The notes beneath the pieces were generated by a model, which had not been told where the DNA came from, did not search any database, and worked only from the letters and a program-made list of their open reading frames with translations. Positions 35,777 through 44,628 of a stretch of DNA of 64,000 nucleotides are shown in pieces (position 1 is the stretch's first letter; every line of letters starts with the position of its first letter). The stretch is from Pseudomonas brassicacearum (lineage in GTDB: Bacteria > Pseudomonadota > Gammaproteobacteria > Pseudomonadales > Pseudomonadaceae), in contig NZ_MOBJ01000007.1 in the NCBI RefSeq assembly GCF_003732225.1, positions 329,408 to 393,407 on the forward strand, given 5' to 3'. The position numbers and the translations under genes were made by a program.

Positions 35777-36377
35777 TCTGATTGCTCGTTAAAAAGTGTT
35801 TTATAGTGGAATCCTTGTGGGCAAAAGATGTTAAGTAATAGTGGTTGTATAGTGTGGGTTGAACACTGGCTGTAAAGCGCTTCTTCGGGGGGGCGCCATG
35901 CTCTGCAGTTTTATCACTGATTAGAATGGATCGATAGCTTTCTTTTAGTGTGATTTATGTGGGGCGAACATGAGTTTGTTTTATATCCTTGGCGCCTCGG
36001 GGCGGTAAGTGGAAGTTGGAGGTTGCCGAGTGGAGCACTGGCGGTCTTGCGGGTTTGTGTTTGGTATCAATTTGGCGCTGGAACTCACCGATTATTTTTG
36101 ATAATAGACCAGTGTTCGAGACTTGCCGGGATAGATTGCGTGCTGCCAGGTGATTTTCTTCGATGTCTGCTGAAGAAAACAGTTGATCAGAGGAGAGTAT
36201 GGTCTCGAGTAAACTTTAAGAGACATTGTTTTTTATGAGTTCTTGTAGGGGGAATCCTTGTTGTTTGTAGGGATTGTCTCTCGGTGTGGGTGGTTGGGGT
36301 GGGCAGCATCCCACGGGCGAAACGACTACGCTATTGTGCGGGCTCTAAAAATTCGAACAGCGAAATTGGACTTGCCC
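35777..36377. other. 600-bp gene-free AT-rich leader before the response regulator
   Basis: The only long reading frames lack ribosome sites and known sequence patterns (e.g. a 93-codon frame at 35957). The region is rich in GT and has two similar GGAATCCTTG(T) stretches near 35811 and 36251. It may hold promoters or a non-coding RNA; nothing specific can be shown. Confidence 0.4.
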
Positions 36378-37004
36378 ATGAATAAAGTGCTGATCGTGGA
36401 TGATCACCCCGTCATTCGTCTTGCTGTACGTATGCTAATGGAGCGTCATGGCTACGAAGTCATTGCTGAAACGGACAATGGTGTAGATGCACTGCAACTT
36501 GCCCGTGAACATATGCCGGATATCGTAATACTGGATATCGGTATTCCGAAACTGGATGGCCTGGAAGTTATTGCGCGCTTGACCTCGGTCACCCTGCCTT
36601 TGAAAGTGCTGGTGTTGACTTCACAGGCCCCCGGACACTTTTCAATGCGTTGTATGCAGGCGGGGGCTGCAGGGTATGTCTGCAAGCAGCAGGACCTCAC
36701 CGAACTGCTCAGTGCAATCAAGGCGGTACTGTCCGGGTACAGTTACTTTCCTAATCAAGCCTTGCACTCGGTTCGCGCAAGTTTGGGGAATGCGAGTGAA
36801 GCAGACATGGTGGATCGTCTGTCCGGAAGGGAGATGATGGTTTTACAACAGTTGGCCCGAGGCAAGACCAACAAGGAAATTGCCGATGGAATGTTCCTCA
36901 GCAATAAAACCGTCAGTACTTACAAAACGCGTTTGCTATTAAAGCTGAATGCTCGCTCGCTGGTTGACCTGATCGAGCTTGCGCAGCGTAATGGTCTGGT
37001 TTGA
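36378..37004 (+). CDS. Orphan LuxR/FixJ-type response regulator (BvgA/EvgA-like)
   Basis: A 208-residue response regulator. The receiver domain (1-120) has Asp8/Asp9, phospho-acceptor Asp53 (VILDIG) and a lysine in VCKQQ near 104; the C-terminal LuxR helix-turn-helix (about 145-208) has LSGREMMVLQQLARGKTNKE and TVSTYKTRL. This architecture resembles BvgA/EvgA and Pseudomonas RocA proteins that control adhesion and virulence. There is no sensor kinase gene nearby. The start MNKVLIV at 36378 has only a weak ribosome site. Confidence 0.85.
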   Translation: MNKVLIVDDHPVIRLAVRMLMERHGYEVIAETDNGVDALQLAREHMPDIVILDIGIPKLDGLEVIARLTSVTLPLKVLVLTSQAPGHFSMRCMQAGAAGYVCKQQDLTELLSAIKAVLSGYSYFPNQALHSVRASLGNASEADMVDRLSGREMMVLQQLARGKTNKEIADGMFLSNKTVSTYKTRLLLKLNARSLVDLIELAQRNGLV

Positions 37005-37196
37005 TTCTCTCGGGGGGGGAGTAGTGCTGTGCGCGTGGCAAGCACTTGAAGACAAGAGGCGCCTGGTCGGATTTTGAGCCGCAGGATCGCTCGCCCTGAG
37101 GTCCTGGCCGTTCTGGATCCGTTGAACCAGAGCGCATTGTCCTGCGATTGATCGGGTGCGCTGTGCGACTTTTTTGCAGCGGTTGAGGGCTTGATG

Positions 37197-37222
37197 AAAA
37201 AGCCTCCATTTCGGGAGGCTTT
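37197..37222 (-). terminator. Terminator of the small acidic gene at 37229
   Basis: AAAGCCTCC pairs with GGAGGCTTT; the T-run follows on the minus strand. Confidence 0.85.
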
Positions 37223-37228
37223 CAGGTG

Positions 37229-37408
37229 TTAAAGGTCAAAATCGTAATCGGCCAGCTGCTTTTGCAAGCGCCGCTCCTCCAGAAGATTATCGATGGTGCG
37301 ACGTTTGCTCAGGTTGGTCTTCGCTACCTCTACCACAGGCTCGGCATCATCGGCCTCAACAGCGATGAAGTCGTCTTCTGTGTCCAGTTGTTCTTTGCCA
37401 GTGCTCAT
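37229..37408 (-). CDS. Small acidic conserved protein (PA3496 type)
   Basis: A 59-residue protein with translated ends MSTGKEQLD and LADYDFDL. It is strongly acidic in the first 30 residues (TEDDFIAVEADDAE) and basic to amphipathic after that (SKRRTIDNLLEERRLQKQ), so it may form one helix. A gene of this type lies next to nth in P. aeruginosa and has been linked to envelope integrity. It ends just before a terminator, 107 bases beyond nth. It is under 60 codons and easily missed. Confidence 0.8.
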   Translation of the reverse strand: MSTGKEQLDTEDDFIAVEADDAEPVVEVAKTNLSKRRTIDNLLEERRLQKQLADYDFDL

Positions 37409-37515
37409 AAGGTTAACTCCAGGCTAAGACTGCCATTGGCGCCTCTTATATCGATAAACTCCTGGCGGGTAAAAAAGATTTTTTCAATCGATAAATCAAT
37501 AAAAGTAATAGAACC

Positions 37516-38154
37516 TCAATCGTCAGAGGTCTTTTGCTTGTATTCGCACAGGTCTTCGATCCGACAGCTGCCACAGCGGGGCTTGCGGGCCAGGCAAACA
37601 TAACGTCCGTGGAGGATGAGCCAGTGATGTGAGTCGAGCAGAAACTCCTTGGGAACGAACTTCATCAGTTTCTGTTCCACCTCGACGACATTTTTGCCTG
37701 GCGCTAAACCTGTGCGATTACTGACCCGGAAAATATGCGTGTCAACGGCCATGGTCAGTTGACGGAAAGCCGTGTTGAGCACCACGTTCGCAGTCTTTCT
37801 GCCTACCCCAGGCAGCGCTTCCAGTTCCTCACGGGTTTGCGGTACTTCGCCGCCATGAAGCTCTACCAGCATTCGGCAGGTTTCGATGACGTTTTTTGCC
37901 TTGCTGTTGTACAGGCCGATGGTCTTGATGTAGTCGGACAATCCTTCTACACCGAGCGCATGAATCGCTGCCGGCGTATTGGCTACCGGAAACAGTTTGG
38001 CGGTGGCCTTGTTGACACCCACGTCAGTGGACTGAGCAGAAAGAATCACTGCGATCAACAGTTCGAAGGGCGACGAGTAGGCCAGTTCGGTTTTCGGTTC
38101 CGGATTGTCCTCGTGAAGCCGACGGAAAATTTCCAGGCGTTTTGCGGCATTCAT
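37516..38154 (-). CDS. nth: Endonuclease III
   Basis: A 212-residue DNA glycosylase/AP lyase that removes oxidised pyrimidines. The helix-hairpin-helix LPGVGRKTANVV holds catalytic Lys120, catalytic Asp138 is in VDTHIFRV, and the 4Fe-4S cluster cysteines near the C-terminus follow Cx6Cx2Cx5C (CLARKPRCGSCRIEDLC). Length is standard. It lies 25 bases after rnfE and is probably the last gene of the rnf transcript, as in E. coli and P. aeruginosa. Confidence 0.96.
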   Translation of the reverse strand: MNAAKRLEIFRRLHEDNPEPKTELAYSSPFELLIAVILSAQSTDVGVNKATAKLFPVANTPAAIHALGVEGLSDYIKTIGLYNSKAKNVIETCRMLVELHGGEVPQTREELEALPGVGRKTANVVLNTAFRQLTMAVDTHIFRVSNRTGLAPGKNVVEVEQKLMKFVPKEFLLDSHHWLILHGRYVCLARKPRCGSCRIEDLCEYKQKTSDD

Positions 38155-38179
38155 GGGTAGAGCATTTCCTTCAAGGCGG

Positions 38180-38770
38180 TCAGTGTGAGGTTGAGGCGCC
38201 AGGCCAGGCTTGTTTGGCGGCTATGAGCAGTCCCAGCAGGATAAACCCGCCAGGAGCGATGACGGCCAGTCGTATGCCGCCGTCTGCGGACAATAGCCAA
38301 CCCTGCCAGTTCGATTCTGTAAGTCCGGTCAACCAGGACACATGGCTGGCGAAAGACCCGCTGCCAAAACCTTCGCGCACTAAACCGAGCGTAATCATCA
38401 GCCCCAAAAACATACCGTACAAGCGAATCCGGTCGATCATGCCTGCCTGGGTGAAGAAGCCGTTGTACTCCAGCGCGACGCACTGCAGGGCAATCAACCC
38501 TACATAAAATCCCAGATATTGGTGCAGTTCAAAGGCCCAGGCCTGCAATGCCAATGCTGCGAGGCTGGTCAATGTGGCGGCGAGCGCAATGCTGGTGATC
38601 AACTGCATGGACGGAACGATCCGCGGCCGCAACACACTCATCTTCAGGCCGTAAACGCCAATGACCAGCAGCGACAGCAGCGACAGACCCAAGGCTTTTA
38701 CCAGGGAGTCGCTCGCGCCGATCAACGGGGTCAATATTAGCGAGTTCTGGAGCATCGAGGACTGGTTCAT
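38180..38770 (-). CDS. rnfE: RnfE-like membrane subunit of Rnf-type complex
   Basis: A 196-residue, six-helix protein of the RnfA/RnfE family. The canonical LGLCPL motif in helix 1, whose cysteine helps bind the intramembrane 2Fe-2S cluster, is replaced by SLILTPLIGAS (Thr14). The second expected cysteine is kept as Cys97 (LIALQC). So one of two cluster ligands is missing in this subunit. It is shorter than E. coli RsxE (231) and lacks its charged C-terminal tail. Overlaps rnfG (ATGA). Confidence 0.8.
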   Translation of the reverse strand: MNQSSMLQNSLILTPLIGASDSLVKALGLSLLSLLVIGVYGLKMSVLRPRIVPSMQLITSIALAATLTSLAALALQAWAFELHQYLGFYVGLIALQCVALEYNGFFTQAGMIDRIRLYGMFLGLMITLGLVREGFGSGSFASHVSWLTGLTESNWQGWLLSADGGIRLAVIAPGGFILLGLLIAAKQAWPGASTSH

Positions 38771-39372
38771 TGTCCGCTCCCGATCAGCTGTGGCTGATGC
38801 TCGTCGAAATAGCGTAACGCATCATGGATTGCACTGATCACTGCTCTGGAAGTGACGGTTGCGCCGGTCAACTGGTCGAATTGCCCCTGATCTTTTTTCA
38901 GTGCCCAGCCACTGTCGCCAGGGTCATTGCGCGACTTGCCGAAAAAGCCTTGTAGCCAGGGGTTGGGCTGGTCGGCGATTTTTCCACCCAGACCGGGTGT
39001 TTCCGATTGCTTGAGGGTTTTCACACCCAGCAGCTTGCCGTTGATGTCGATCACGATCAGCAGTTCGATTGCGCCTTCGTAGCCGATTGTCTGACTTCGC
39101 AGAATAACGGCGCTGGGCTTACCGCCCGCAGTTGCCAAATAACCGCCCAGCAATGTGCTTTTGCTCAGCTCGATACCTTTGAGCGCGAGCGGCTGGTCCA
39201 ATGGCTGATTGTCGTAGCTGCCGGCTGGCAGCATGTCGAAGAGCCTGCGGCTTTCAATCAAGCGCTGTTCAGCCGATATCCGCGGTGCGGTGGCGTGCTG
39301 CAGGAAAAATGTCGCGCCTGCACCTAATCCGGCCACGACCACCAGCATCAGCACACTGAGATTGCGGTTCAT
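38767..39372 (-). CDS. rnfG: RnfG-like subunit with covalent FMN site
   Basis: A 201-residue protein with an N-terminal membrane helix (6-25) and a periplasmic FMN-binding domain. The flavinylation motif is LTGATVTS with acceptor Thr172, so ApbE-type flavin transfer is expected. SETPGLGGKI near 123 and the family order of strands also match RnfG/NqrC. It is coupled to rnfE by a four-base overlap, and its start overlaps rnfD by four bases. This subunit looks functional although other parts of the complex are altered. Confidence 0.88.
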   Translation of the reverse strand: MNRNLSVLMLVVVAGLGAGATFFLQHATAPRISAEQRLIESRRLFDMLPAGSYDNQPLDQPLALKGIELSKSTLLGGYLATAGGKPSAVILRSQTIGYEGAIELLIVIDINGKLLGVKTLKQSETPGLGGKIADQPNPWLQGFFGKSRNDPGDSGWALKKDQGQFDQLTGATVTSRAVISAIHDALRYFDEHQPQLIGSGQ

Positions 39373-40367
39373 GGCGTACGAGGCTCGGGTTGTGCAGCAG
39401 CGAGGCGTTCCAGGGCTGGCACGCAGAGATTCATCAGCAGTACCGCAAAGGCCACCCCGTCGGGATAACCACCCCAGGTTCGAATCAGGTAGGTCAGCAG
39501 GCCGACGCCCACGCCGAACATCAGCCGGGCTTTGGGACTCTTTGCCCCGGACACCGGTTCGGTCACGATAAAGAAAGCTCCGAGCATGCTCGCGCCTGTC
39601 AGTAAGTGAAAGAGCGGGGAGCCGTGGGAGTCCGAACCCGAGCCGTTCCAGCACAGCAGGCTGATGACGAACAGACTGCCGAGCATGCCGGCCGGCGCGT
39701 GCCAGCTGAACACTCGTTGCTGCAACAGAAATGCGCCACCTGCTAGAAAGGCCAGATTTACCCATTCGACGCCTTTACCGCCAACGTGGCCGAACGCCGG
39801 GTTGCCGGCGAAGAGTTCGTCCATGGTCAGGCTTTTATTGATTCGCAGGCTATCCAGCGCCGTGGCCGTCACCCAGGCGTCGGGCTGTTCGGCACCGCTG
39901 AAATTGAAGCCGAAAATCTGTTGCAGGCCGGCGGCCAGGTTCATCCCGTGAGACGTCGGCCAGTGGGTCATCTGTCGTGGGAAACACACCAGCACCAGCG
40001 CAAAACCGAGCATGGCCGGATTGAATGGGTTTTTGCCCACGCCGCCATACAGGTGCTTGCCGAAAAACATTGCAAATGCCGCAGCGCTGACAGTCAGCCA
40101 CCATGGGCAATAAGGCGGCAACGCCAGCGCCAGCAAGGTGGCACTGACCAGCGCGCTGCCATCGCTCAGCGCTGGCTTGATCGGATACCTGCGCAAGCGC
40201 AGTACCGCGGCTTCAACTGCTAGCGCGCTGCCGCAGGCCAGCAGCAGATTGATCAGAACGCCCCAGCCAAATAACCAGAACAACACCAGCATGCCCGGCA
40301 CGGTGGCCAACAAAACCCGCTTCATCGCCTGTTGCAGGCGATCATCGACCGGTTCAAGGGGCGACAT
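39369..40367 (-). CDS. rnfD: RnfD-like membrane subunit
   Basis: A 332-residue multi-helix protein of the RnfD/NqrB family. Conserved stretches [18 protein letters not shown] (104-121), [15 protein letters not shown] and [15 protein letters not shown] are intact. The likely FMN-acceptor threonine is Thr169 in [10 protein letters not shown]; the usual motif is S/D-G/Q-A-T, so the residues before it are altered. The ATG overlaps the rnfB stop by 14 bases, with an AGGTG ribosome site inside the rnfB end, leaving no space for rnfC. Confidence 0.88.
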   Translation of the reverse strand: MSPLEPVDDRLQQAMKRVLLATVPGMLVLFWLFGWGVLINLLLACGSALAVEAAVLRLRRYPIKPALSDGSALVSATLLALALPPYCPWWLTVSAAAFAMFFGKHLYGGVGKNPFNPAMLGFALVLVCFPRQMTHWPTSHGMNLAAGLQQIFGFNFSGAEQPDAWVTATALDSLRINKSLTMDELFAGNPAFGHVGGKGVEWVNLAFLAGGAFLLQQRVFSWHAPAGMLGSLFVISLLCWNGSGSDSHGSPLFHLLTGASMLGAFFIVTEPVSGAKSPKARLMFGVGVGLLTYLIRTWGGYPDGVAFAVLLMNLCVPALERLAAAQPEPRTP

Positions 40368-41568
40368 AGGCGTTCACCTGACGTTCGGCTTCGCAGAGCC
40401 TTTCGCGGGCCTTGGCCAAGAGTTCCGCCGGTGTATCCGGGCCTCGTTCAAGCTTGCTGACGTCGGCGCGAGCGTAAGCCAACTCGGTTTTCAGTTGCCG
40501 CAGATGAGCGTCGATGGGGCGTTTTTCGAAGCGCACAAGGTCCGGCACCGGTTGTTCGCTGGCGCCTTCGGCAGCGTGCAGTGCTTGTTCTGCTTGAGCC
40601 AAGGCAGCGCCGAGCGCCTCCAGTTGCTCGGACGGGGCTTCGCTGGTCTGGGCTTTTTTCAGTTCGGCGCGACGCATCGCCAGCTGGATTTTCGCGCGTT
40701 TGAGTTCGGCATCCCTGGCCGGAGCCGTCGCTGGCACGGGGACCGTCGGCGCAGTGCTTTCGAGTTGCGCCAGGGCCTGTTCGGCGGCTTCGAATTGCTG
40801 CTGCAAAATGATCAGCTGCGACTGCTGTTCGAAGGTCGGTGGATGCCCGAAAGCCTTCAGCGATTTGTTCAGTTGCGCCCGGCTCATTGCCACATCGATC
40901 TTGGCTTTTTTCAGCGCGGCATCGGCGGCAGCGGCTTTCTGTGCCTGAACCCGGGCAATCGCGTCCTGCAGTGGATTGTTGCTGGCTTCGCTGTGCTGTG
41001 CGGTTTTTTGTGCGCGGGCCAGTCGTTCGGCGTGCTTTTGCTCTTCTTCACGACGCAGGCGCGCATTGCGTTGTTCGAAGCGCTGTCGGGCGTGGTCGCG
41101 TTTGGCGTTGCGTGCTCGTTGTTCTTCGAGCGTGAAGGCCAGGCCTCCGACAATCGGCAGAACGTTGGCCAAGGGCAATGGGTGCATTTCGATGCAGTCC
41201 ACCGGGCACGGCGCCACGCACAGATCACAGCCGGTGCATTCGTCGATGATTACCGTGTGCATCAGTTTTGCCGCACCGACAATCGCGTCTATCGGGCAGG
41301 CCTGAATACACTTGGTGCAGCCGATGCATTCGGCTTCGCGGATAAATGCAATTTGCGCCGGTGCCGAACCACGGCTGACGTCCAATTCCAGAACCGGGAT
41401 TTTCAGCAGCTCGGCCAGTGCCGAAATAGTCTCGTTGCCGCCCGGCGGGCACTTGTTGATCGCCTCGCCATTGGCAATGCCTTCGGCGTAGGGCTTGCAT
41501 CCGGGGTGGCCGCACTTGCCGCATTGGGTCTGGGGCAGGAGGGCGTCGATGCGTTGAATCAGACTCAT
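40354..41568 (-). CDS. rnfB: RnfB-like ferredoxin subunit fused to an RnfC-type coiled-coil tail
   Basis: A 404-residue protein, about twice the length of E. coli RsxB. The Fe-S part is intact: Cys16, 19, 24, 40 for the N-terminal cluster, then two 4Fe-4S sets at Cys81, 84, 87, 91 and Cys111, 114, 117, 121. The usual N-terminal membrane helix of RnfB is missing; the protein starts right at the Fe-S domain. From about 150 a basic coiled coil begins ([17 protein letters not shown]) and three related repeats start near 219, 290 and 360 ([15 protein letters not shown] and [15 protein letters not shown]). This tail resembles the C-terminal tail of RnfC, whose gene is absent from the operon. Confidence 0.85.
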   Translation of the reverse strand: MSLIQRIDALLPQTQCGKCGHPGCKPYAEGIANGEAINKCPPGGNETISALAELLKIPVLELDVSRGSAPAQIAFIREAECIGCTKCIQACPIDAIVGAAKLMHTVIIDECTGCDLCVAPCPVDCIEMHPLPLANVLPIVGGLAFTLEEQRARNAKRDHARQRFEQRNARLRREEEQKHAERLARAQKTAQHSEASNNPLQDAIARVQAQKAAAADAALKKAKIDVAMSRAQLNKSLKAFGHPPTFEQQSQLIILQQQFEAAEQALAQLESTAPTVPVPATAPARDAELKRAKIQLAMRRAELKKAQTSEAPSEQLEALGAALAQAEQALHAAEGASEQPVPDLVRFEKRPIDAHLRQLKTELAYARADVSKLERGPDTPAELLAKARERLCEAERQVNAYVAP

Positions 41569-42134
41569 GTTTTGATCAGTCCGCTGAAGCCGAGAAATGC
41601 CACCGCGATCAATCCGGCGCTGATCAGGTCGATCGGCAGGCCACGAAAGGGCAGGGGCACATCGTTATTGAAGGTGCGCTGACGCAGATCGCTGAACAGA
41701 CTCAGCACCAGCCAGAAACCCAGTCCGGCGCCGAGACTCAAGGCTGTGGCGTGGAAAAATCCCTTGTCGTCCTCAGCGTTGAACAAGGTCAGCCCGAGCA
41801 CGCCGGCGTTGCCCAGCAGCAAAGGCCAGAGGCCGTCGAACGAAAACTTTGGAAGTAGGCGCGAAAGCAGTTTCAGCAACGGTGCGATCAGCAGGACGCT
41901 CAGCGGCAGGAACACGAACAGGCGCAGGGCCGTCAGCTCCAGTGGCACCAATAACCAAAAATAGGCCAGGTAGCCCGCCACGCCCACGATCAGCATCAGG
42001 CTCGCCGTGGCCATGCCCAGTGCGTGAACCTGCCTGCGTTCGGTGGCCAGTAGCGGATCGACGCCCAGCGGCCACTGCAACACGAGGTTGTTGATCAGGG
42101 CGGCGCTGATAAGCGTGAGGAGTAATTCGGTCAT
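41565..42134 (-). CDS. rnfA: RnfA-like membrane subunit without the 2Fe-2S cysteines
   Basis: A 189-residue, six-helix protein. Start at 42134 (MTELLLT) aligns with other RnfA proteins; longer in-frame starts overlap the metG terminator region. The family motif LGLCPF in helix 1 is LGVDPL here (Asp26) and the second cysteine motif TTNCAVLG is LLGNAGVLG (Ala110), so both cluster ligands are lost. The C-terminal [17 protein letters not shown] and [10 protein letters not shown] segments are well conserved. First gene of the rnfABDGE-nth operon; its stop overlaps rnfB. Confidence 0.85.
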   Translation of the reverse strand: MTELLLTLISAALINNLVLQWPLGVDPLLATERRQVHALGMATASLMLIVGVAGYLAYFWLLVPLELTALRLFVFLPLSVLLIAPLLKLLSRLLPKFSFDGLWPLLLGNAGVLGLTLFNAEDDKGFFHATALSLGAGLGFWLVLSLFSDLRQRTFNNDVPLPFRGLPIDLISAGLIAVAFLGFSGLIKT

Positions 42135-42190
42135 GAGCGTCCATATACACGCGCTGTTGATGGCTCCTACGACAGTATGGGCCAGACATG

Positions 42191-42226
42191 AAAATCCCAC
42201 AGTCATGCCGGGCACGACTGTGGGAT
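42191..42226 (-). terminator. Terminator of metG
   Basis: ATCCCACAGTC pairs perfectly with GACTGTGGGAT around an 11-base loop, followed on the minus strand by TTTTC, 20 bases past the metG stop. Confidence 0.85.
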
Positions 42227-42245
42227 CGGTTCAGCAGGTCGAGCC

Positions 42246-44297
42246 TTACTTGATGCGCTGACCCGGCTTGGCGCCGCTGTCCGGGCTCAGCAGGTAGATT
42301 TCTTCGCCGCCAGGGCCTGCCGCCATGACCATGCCTTCAGAGATCCCGAAGCGCATTTTGCGTGGCTTGAGGTTGGCGATCATCATCGTCAGGCGACCTT
42401 CAAGCTTGGCTGGGTCCGGATAAGCGCTCTTGATGCCGGAGAACACGTTGCGTTGCTCGTCACCGATGTCCAGGGTCAGGCGCAGCAGCTTGTCCGCACC
42501 GTCCACGGCTTCGGCCTTGAGGATCAGGGCAACCCGCAGGTCGACGGCGGCAAAGGTATCGAACTCGATCTCTGGCGACAGCGGATCCTTGGCCAGCTCG
42601 CCATTGCCTTGAGGGGCGGCATCGCCGGTGTCGGTCTGGCTGGCGGCCAGGTCTTCTTTCGAAGCGTCGGTCATGGCTTGCACTTTGACCGGGTCGATGC
42701 GCGTCATCAACGGTTTGAATTCGTTCAGCTGATGGTTGCTGAGCAGGGTCGCGTGATCGTTCCAGGTCAACGGTGCGACGTTGAGGAACGCCTCTGCGTC
42801 GGCGGCCAGCAACGGCAGCACGGGCTTGAGGAAAATCACCAGTTGGCGGAACAGGTTGACGCCCAGGGCGCAGATCGCCTGGACTTCGTCTTGCTTGCCT
42901 TCCTGTTTGTTCAGCGACCATGGCGCCTTGTCGGCGATCCAGGCGTTGGCGCGGTCGGCCAGGCCCATGATCTCGCGCATGGCACGGGCGAAGTCGCGAG
43001 CCTCGTAAGCGTCGCAAATGCTCGGCGCGGCGGCCAGGAACGCTTCGGTCAGTTCTGGTGCGGCATTACCGGCCACCAGCACGCCGGCGTTGCCTTTGTG
43101 GATGAAGCCTGCGCAGCGGCTGGCGATGTTGACGACTTTGCCGACCAGGTCGGAGTTGACCTTTTGTACGAAGTCCTCGAGGTTCAGGTCCAGATCGTCG
43201 ACGCCACGGCCGAGTTTGGCGGCGTAGTAGTAACGCAGGTATTCCGGCGACAGGTGGTCCAGGTAGGTCCGGGCCTTGATGAAGGTGCCGCGGGACTTGG
43301 ACATCTTCTGGCCGTTGACGGTCAGGTAGCCGTGTACGTTGATGCCGGTCGGCTTGCGGTAGCCGGCGCCTTCAAGCATGGCTGGCCAGAACAGCGCGTG
43401 GAAATTGACGATGTCCTTGCCGATGAAGTGGTACAGCTCGGCGGTGGAGTCCTTGGCCCAATACGCGTCGAAGTCCAAATCCTGCCGACGTGCACAGAGG
43501 TTCTTGAAGCTCGCCATGTAGCCGATTGGCGCGTCCAGCCAGACGTAGAAGTATTTGCCTGGCTCGTCCGGGATTTCGAAACCGAAGTACGGCGCATCGC
43601 GGGAGATGTCCCACTGTTGCAGACCGACATCCAGCCACTCGGCGATCTTGTTCGCGACCGCGTCTTGCAAGGTGCCGCTGCGGGTCCATTCCTGCAGCAT
43701 TTGCTGGAAGTCCGGCAGCTTGAAGAAGAAGTGCTGGGAATCCTTGAGCACCGGGGTGGCGCCAGAGATCGCCGACTTCGGATCTTTCAGGTCGGTTGGC
43801 GCGTAGGTGGCACCGCATTTTTCGCAGTTGTCGCCGTACTGGTCTTCAGTGCCGCACTTCGGGCAGGTGCCCTTGATGAAGCGGTCGGCCAGGAACATTT
43901 TCTTTTCCGGGTCGAAATACTGGGTGATCGAGCGCGTGGCGATGTGCCCGGCGTCGCGCAGCTTCAGGTAGATCTGGCTCGACAGCTCACGGTTTTCTTC
44001 GGCGTGAGTGGAGTGGAAGTTGTCGAAGTCGACCAGGAACTCGGCAAAGTCGGCGCTGTGTTCAGCCTGGACGTTGGCGATCAGTTGTTCCGGGGTGATG
44101 CCTTCTTTTTCTGCGCGCAGCATGATGGCCGAACCGTGGGCGTCGTCCGCGCAGACGTAAGTGCATTGATTGCCGCGATGCTTCTGGAAGCGCACCCACA
44201 TATCGGTCTGGATGTACTCAAGCATATGGCCAAGGTGGATTGAACCATTGGCATAGGGCAGGGCGCTGGTGACGAGGATCTTGCGTGGCTCGGACAT
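42246..44297 (-). CDS. metG: Methionyl-tRNA synthetase
   Basis: A 683-residue class I synthetase. HIGH motif is seen as GSIHLGH near 20, KMSKS as KMSKSRGTF near 336, and the zinc knuckle as CPKCG and CEKCG near 148-163. A C-terminal tRNA-binding (EMAP II/OB-type) domain from about 580 has [12 protein letters not shown] and FGISEGM. Length and domain order match the long dimeric bacterial form. It is transcribed alone. Confidence 0.97.
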   Translation of the reverse strand: MSEPRKILVTSALPYANGSIHLGHMLEYIQTDMWVRFQKHRGNQCTYVCADDAHGSAIMLRAEKEGITPEQLIANVQAEHSADFAEFLVDFDNFHSTHAEENRELSSQIYLKLRDAGHIATRSITQYFDPEKKMFLADRFIKGTCPKCGTEDQYGDNCEKCGATYAPTDLKDPKSAISGATPVLKDSQHFFFKLPDFQQMLQEWTRSGTLQDAVANKIAEWLDVGLQQWDISRDAPYFGFEIPDEPGKYFYVWLDAPIGYMASFKNLCARRQDLDFDAYWAKDSTAELYHFIGKDIVNFHALFWPAMLEGAGYRKPTGINVHGYLTVNGQKMSKSRGTFIKARTYLDHLSPEYLRYYYAAKLGRGVDDLDLNLEDFVQKVNSDLVGKVVNIASRCAGFIHKGNAGVLVAGNAAPELTEAFLAAAPSICDAYEARDFARAMREIMGLADRANAWIADKAPWSLNKQEGKQDEVQAICALGVNLFRQLVIFLKPVLPLLAADAEAFLNVAPLTWNDHATLLSNHQLNEFKPLMTRIDPVKVQAMTDASKEDLAASQTDTGDAAPQGNGELAKDPLSPEIEFDTFAAVDLRVALILKAEAVDGADKLLRLTLDIGDEQRNVFSGIKSAYPDPAKLEGRLTMMIANLKPRKMRFGISEGMVMAAGPGGEEIYLLSPDSGAKPGQRIK

Positions 44298-44387
44298 GGG
44301 GCTCGGCTACTTGATGAAACGGAGGTCGGCCACTATAAAGCGCCGGCGCATATTTTTCACCCCGTGAGCGCGGTTTCCCGTCCCCTT

Positions 44388-44517
44388 GTAGCAGCTGCCG
44401 AAGGCTGCGTTCGAGCGCGAAGCGGTCGTAATCCGGCTGACGCGGTCTGTCTGATAAGCCGCGGCGGCGGGATTTACGACTGCTGCGCAGCCGAACGCAG
44501 GCTGCGCCAGCTGCTAC
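44388..44517. repeat. REP doublet, family A
   Basis: Inverted copies of GTAGCAGCTGCCGAAGGCTG and GCGCCAGCTGCTAC flank about 50 bases, between divergent metG and apbC. It fills most of the 331-bp gap; the rest has no gene. Confidence 0.85.
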
Positions 44518-44628
44518 AGGTCGGAGATCGGTCATTCGATCTTTGTCACATCCTGAAAGCATGCCGTCCGACGTGCAGAACAGGTACGATACCGGTCTGA
44601 TTTCCCAGTCTTGTTATCGGAGTTGCCC

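Noticed and set aside
35957..36238. A 93-codon frame in the 600-bp leader before the response regulator
   Set aside because: No ribosome site, no family match by eye, odd composition; more likely non-coding.
42246..44297. metG region considered for a second gene on the plus strand (596-codon frame)
   Set aside because: metG has all catalytic motifs; the opposite frame is low complexity.
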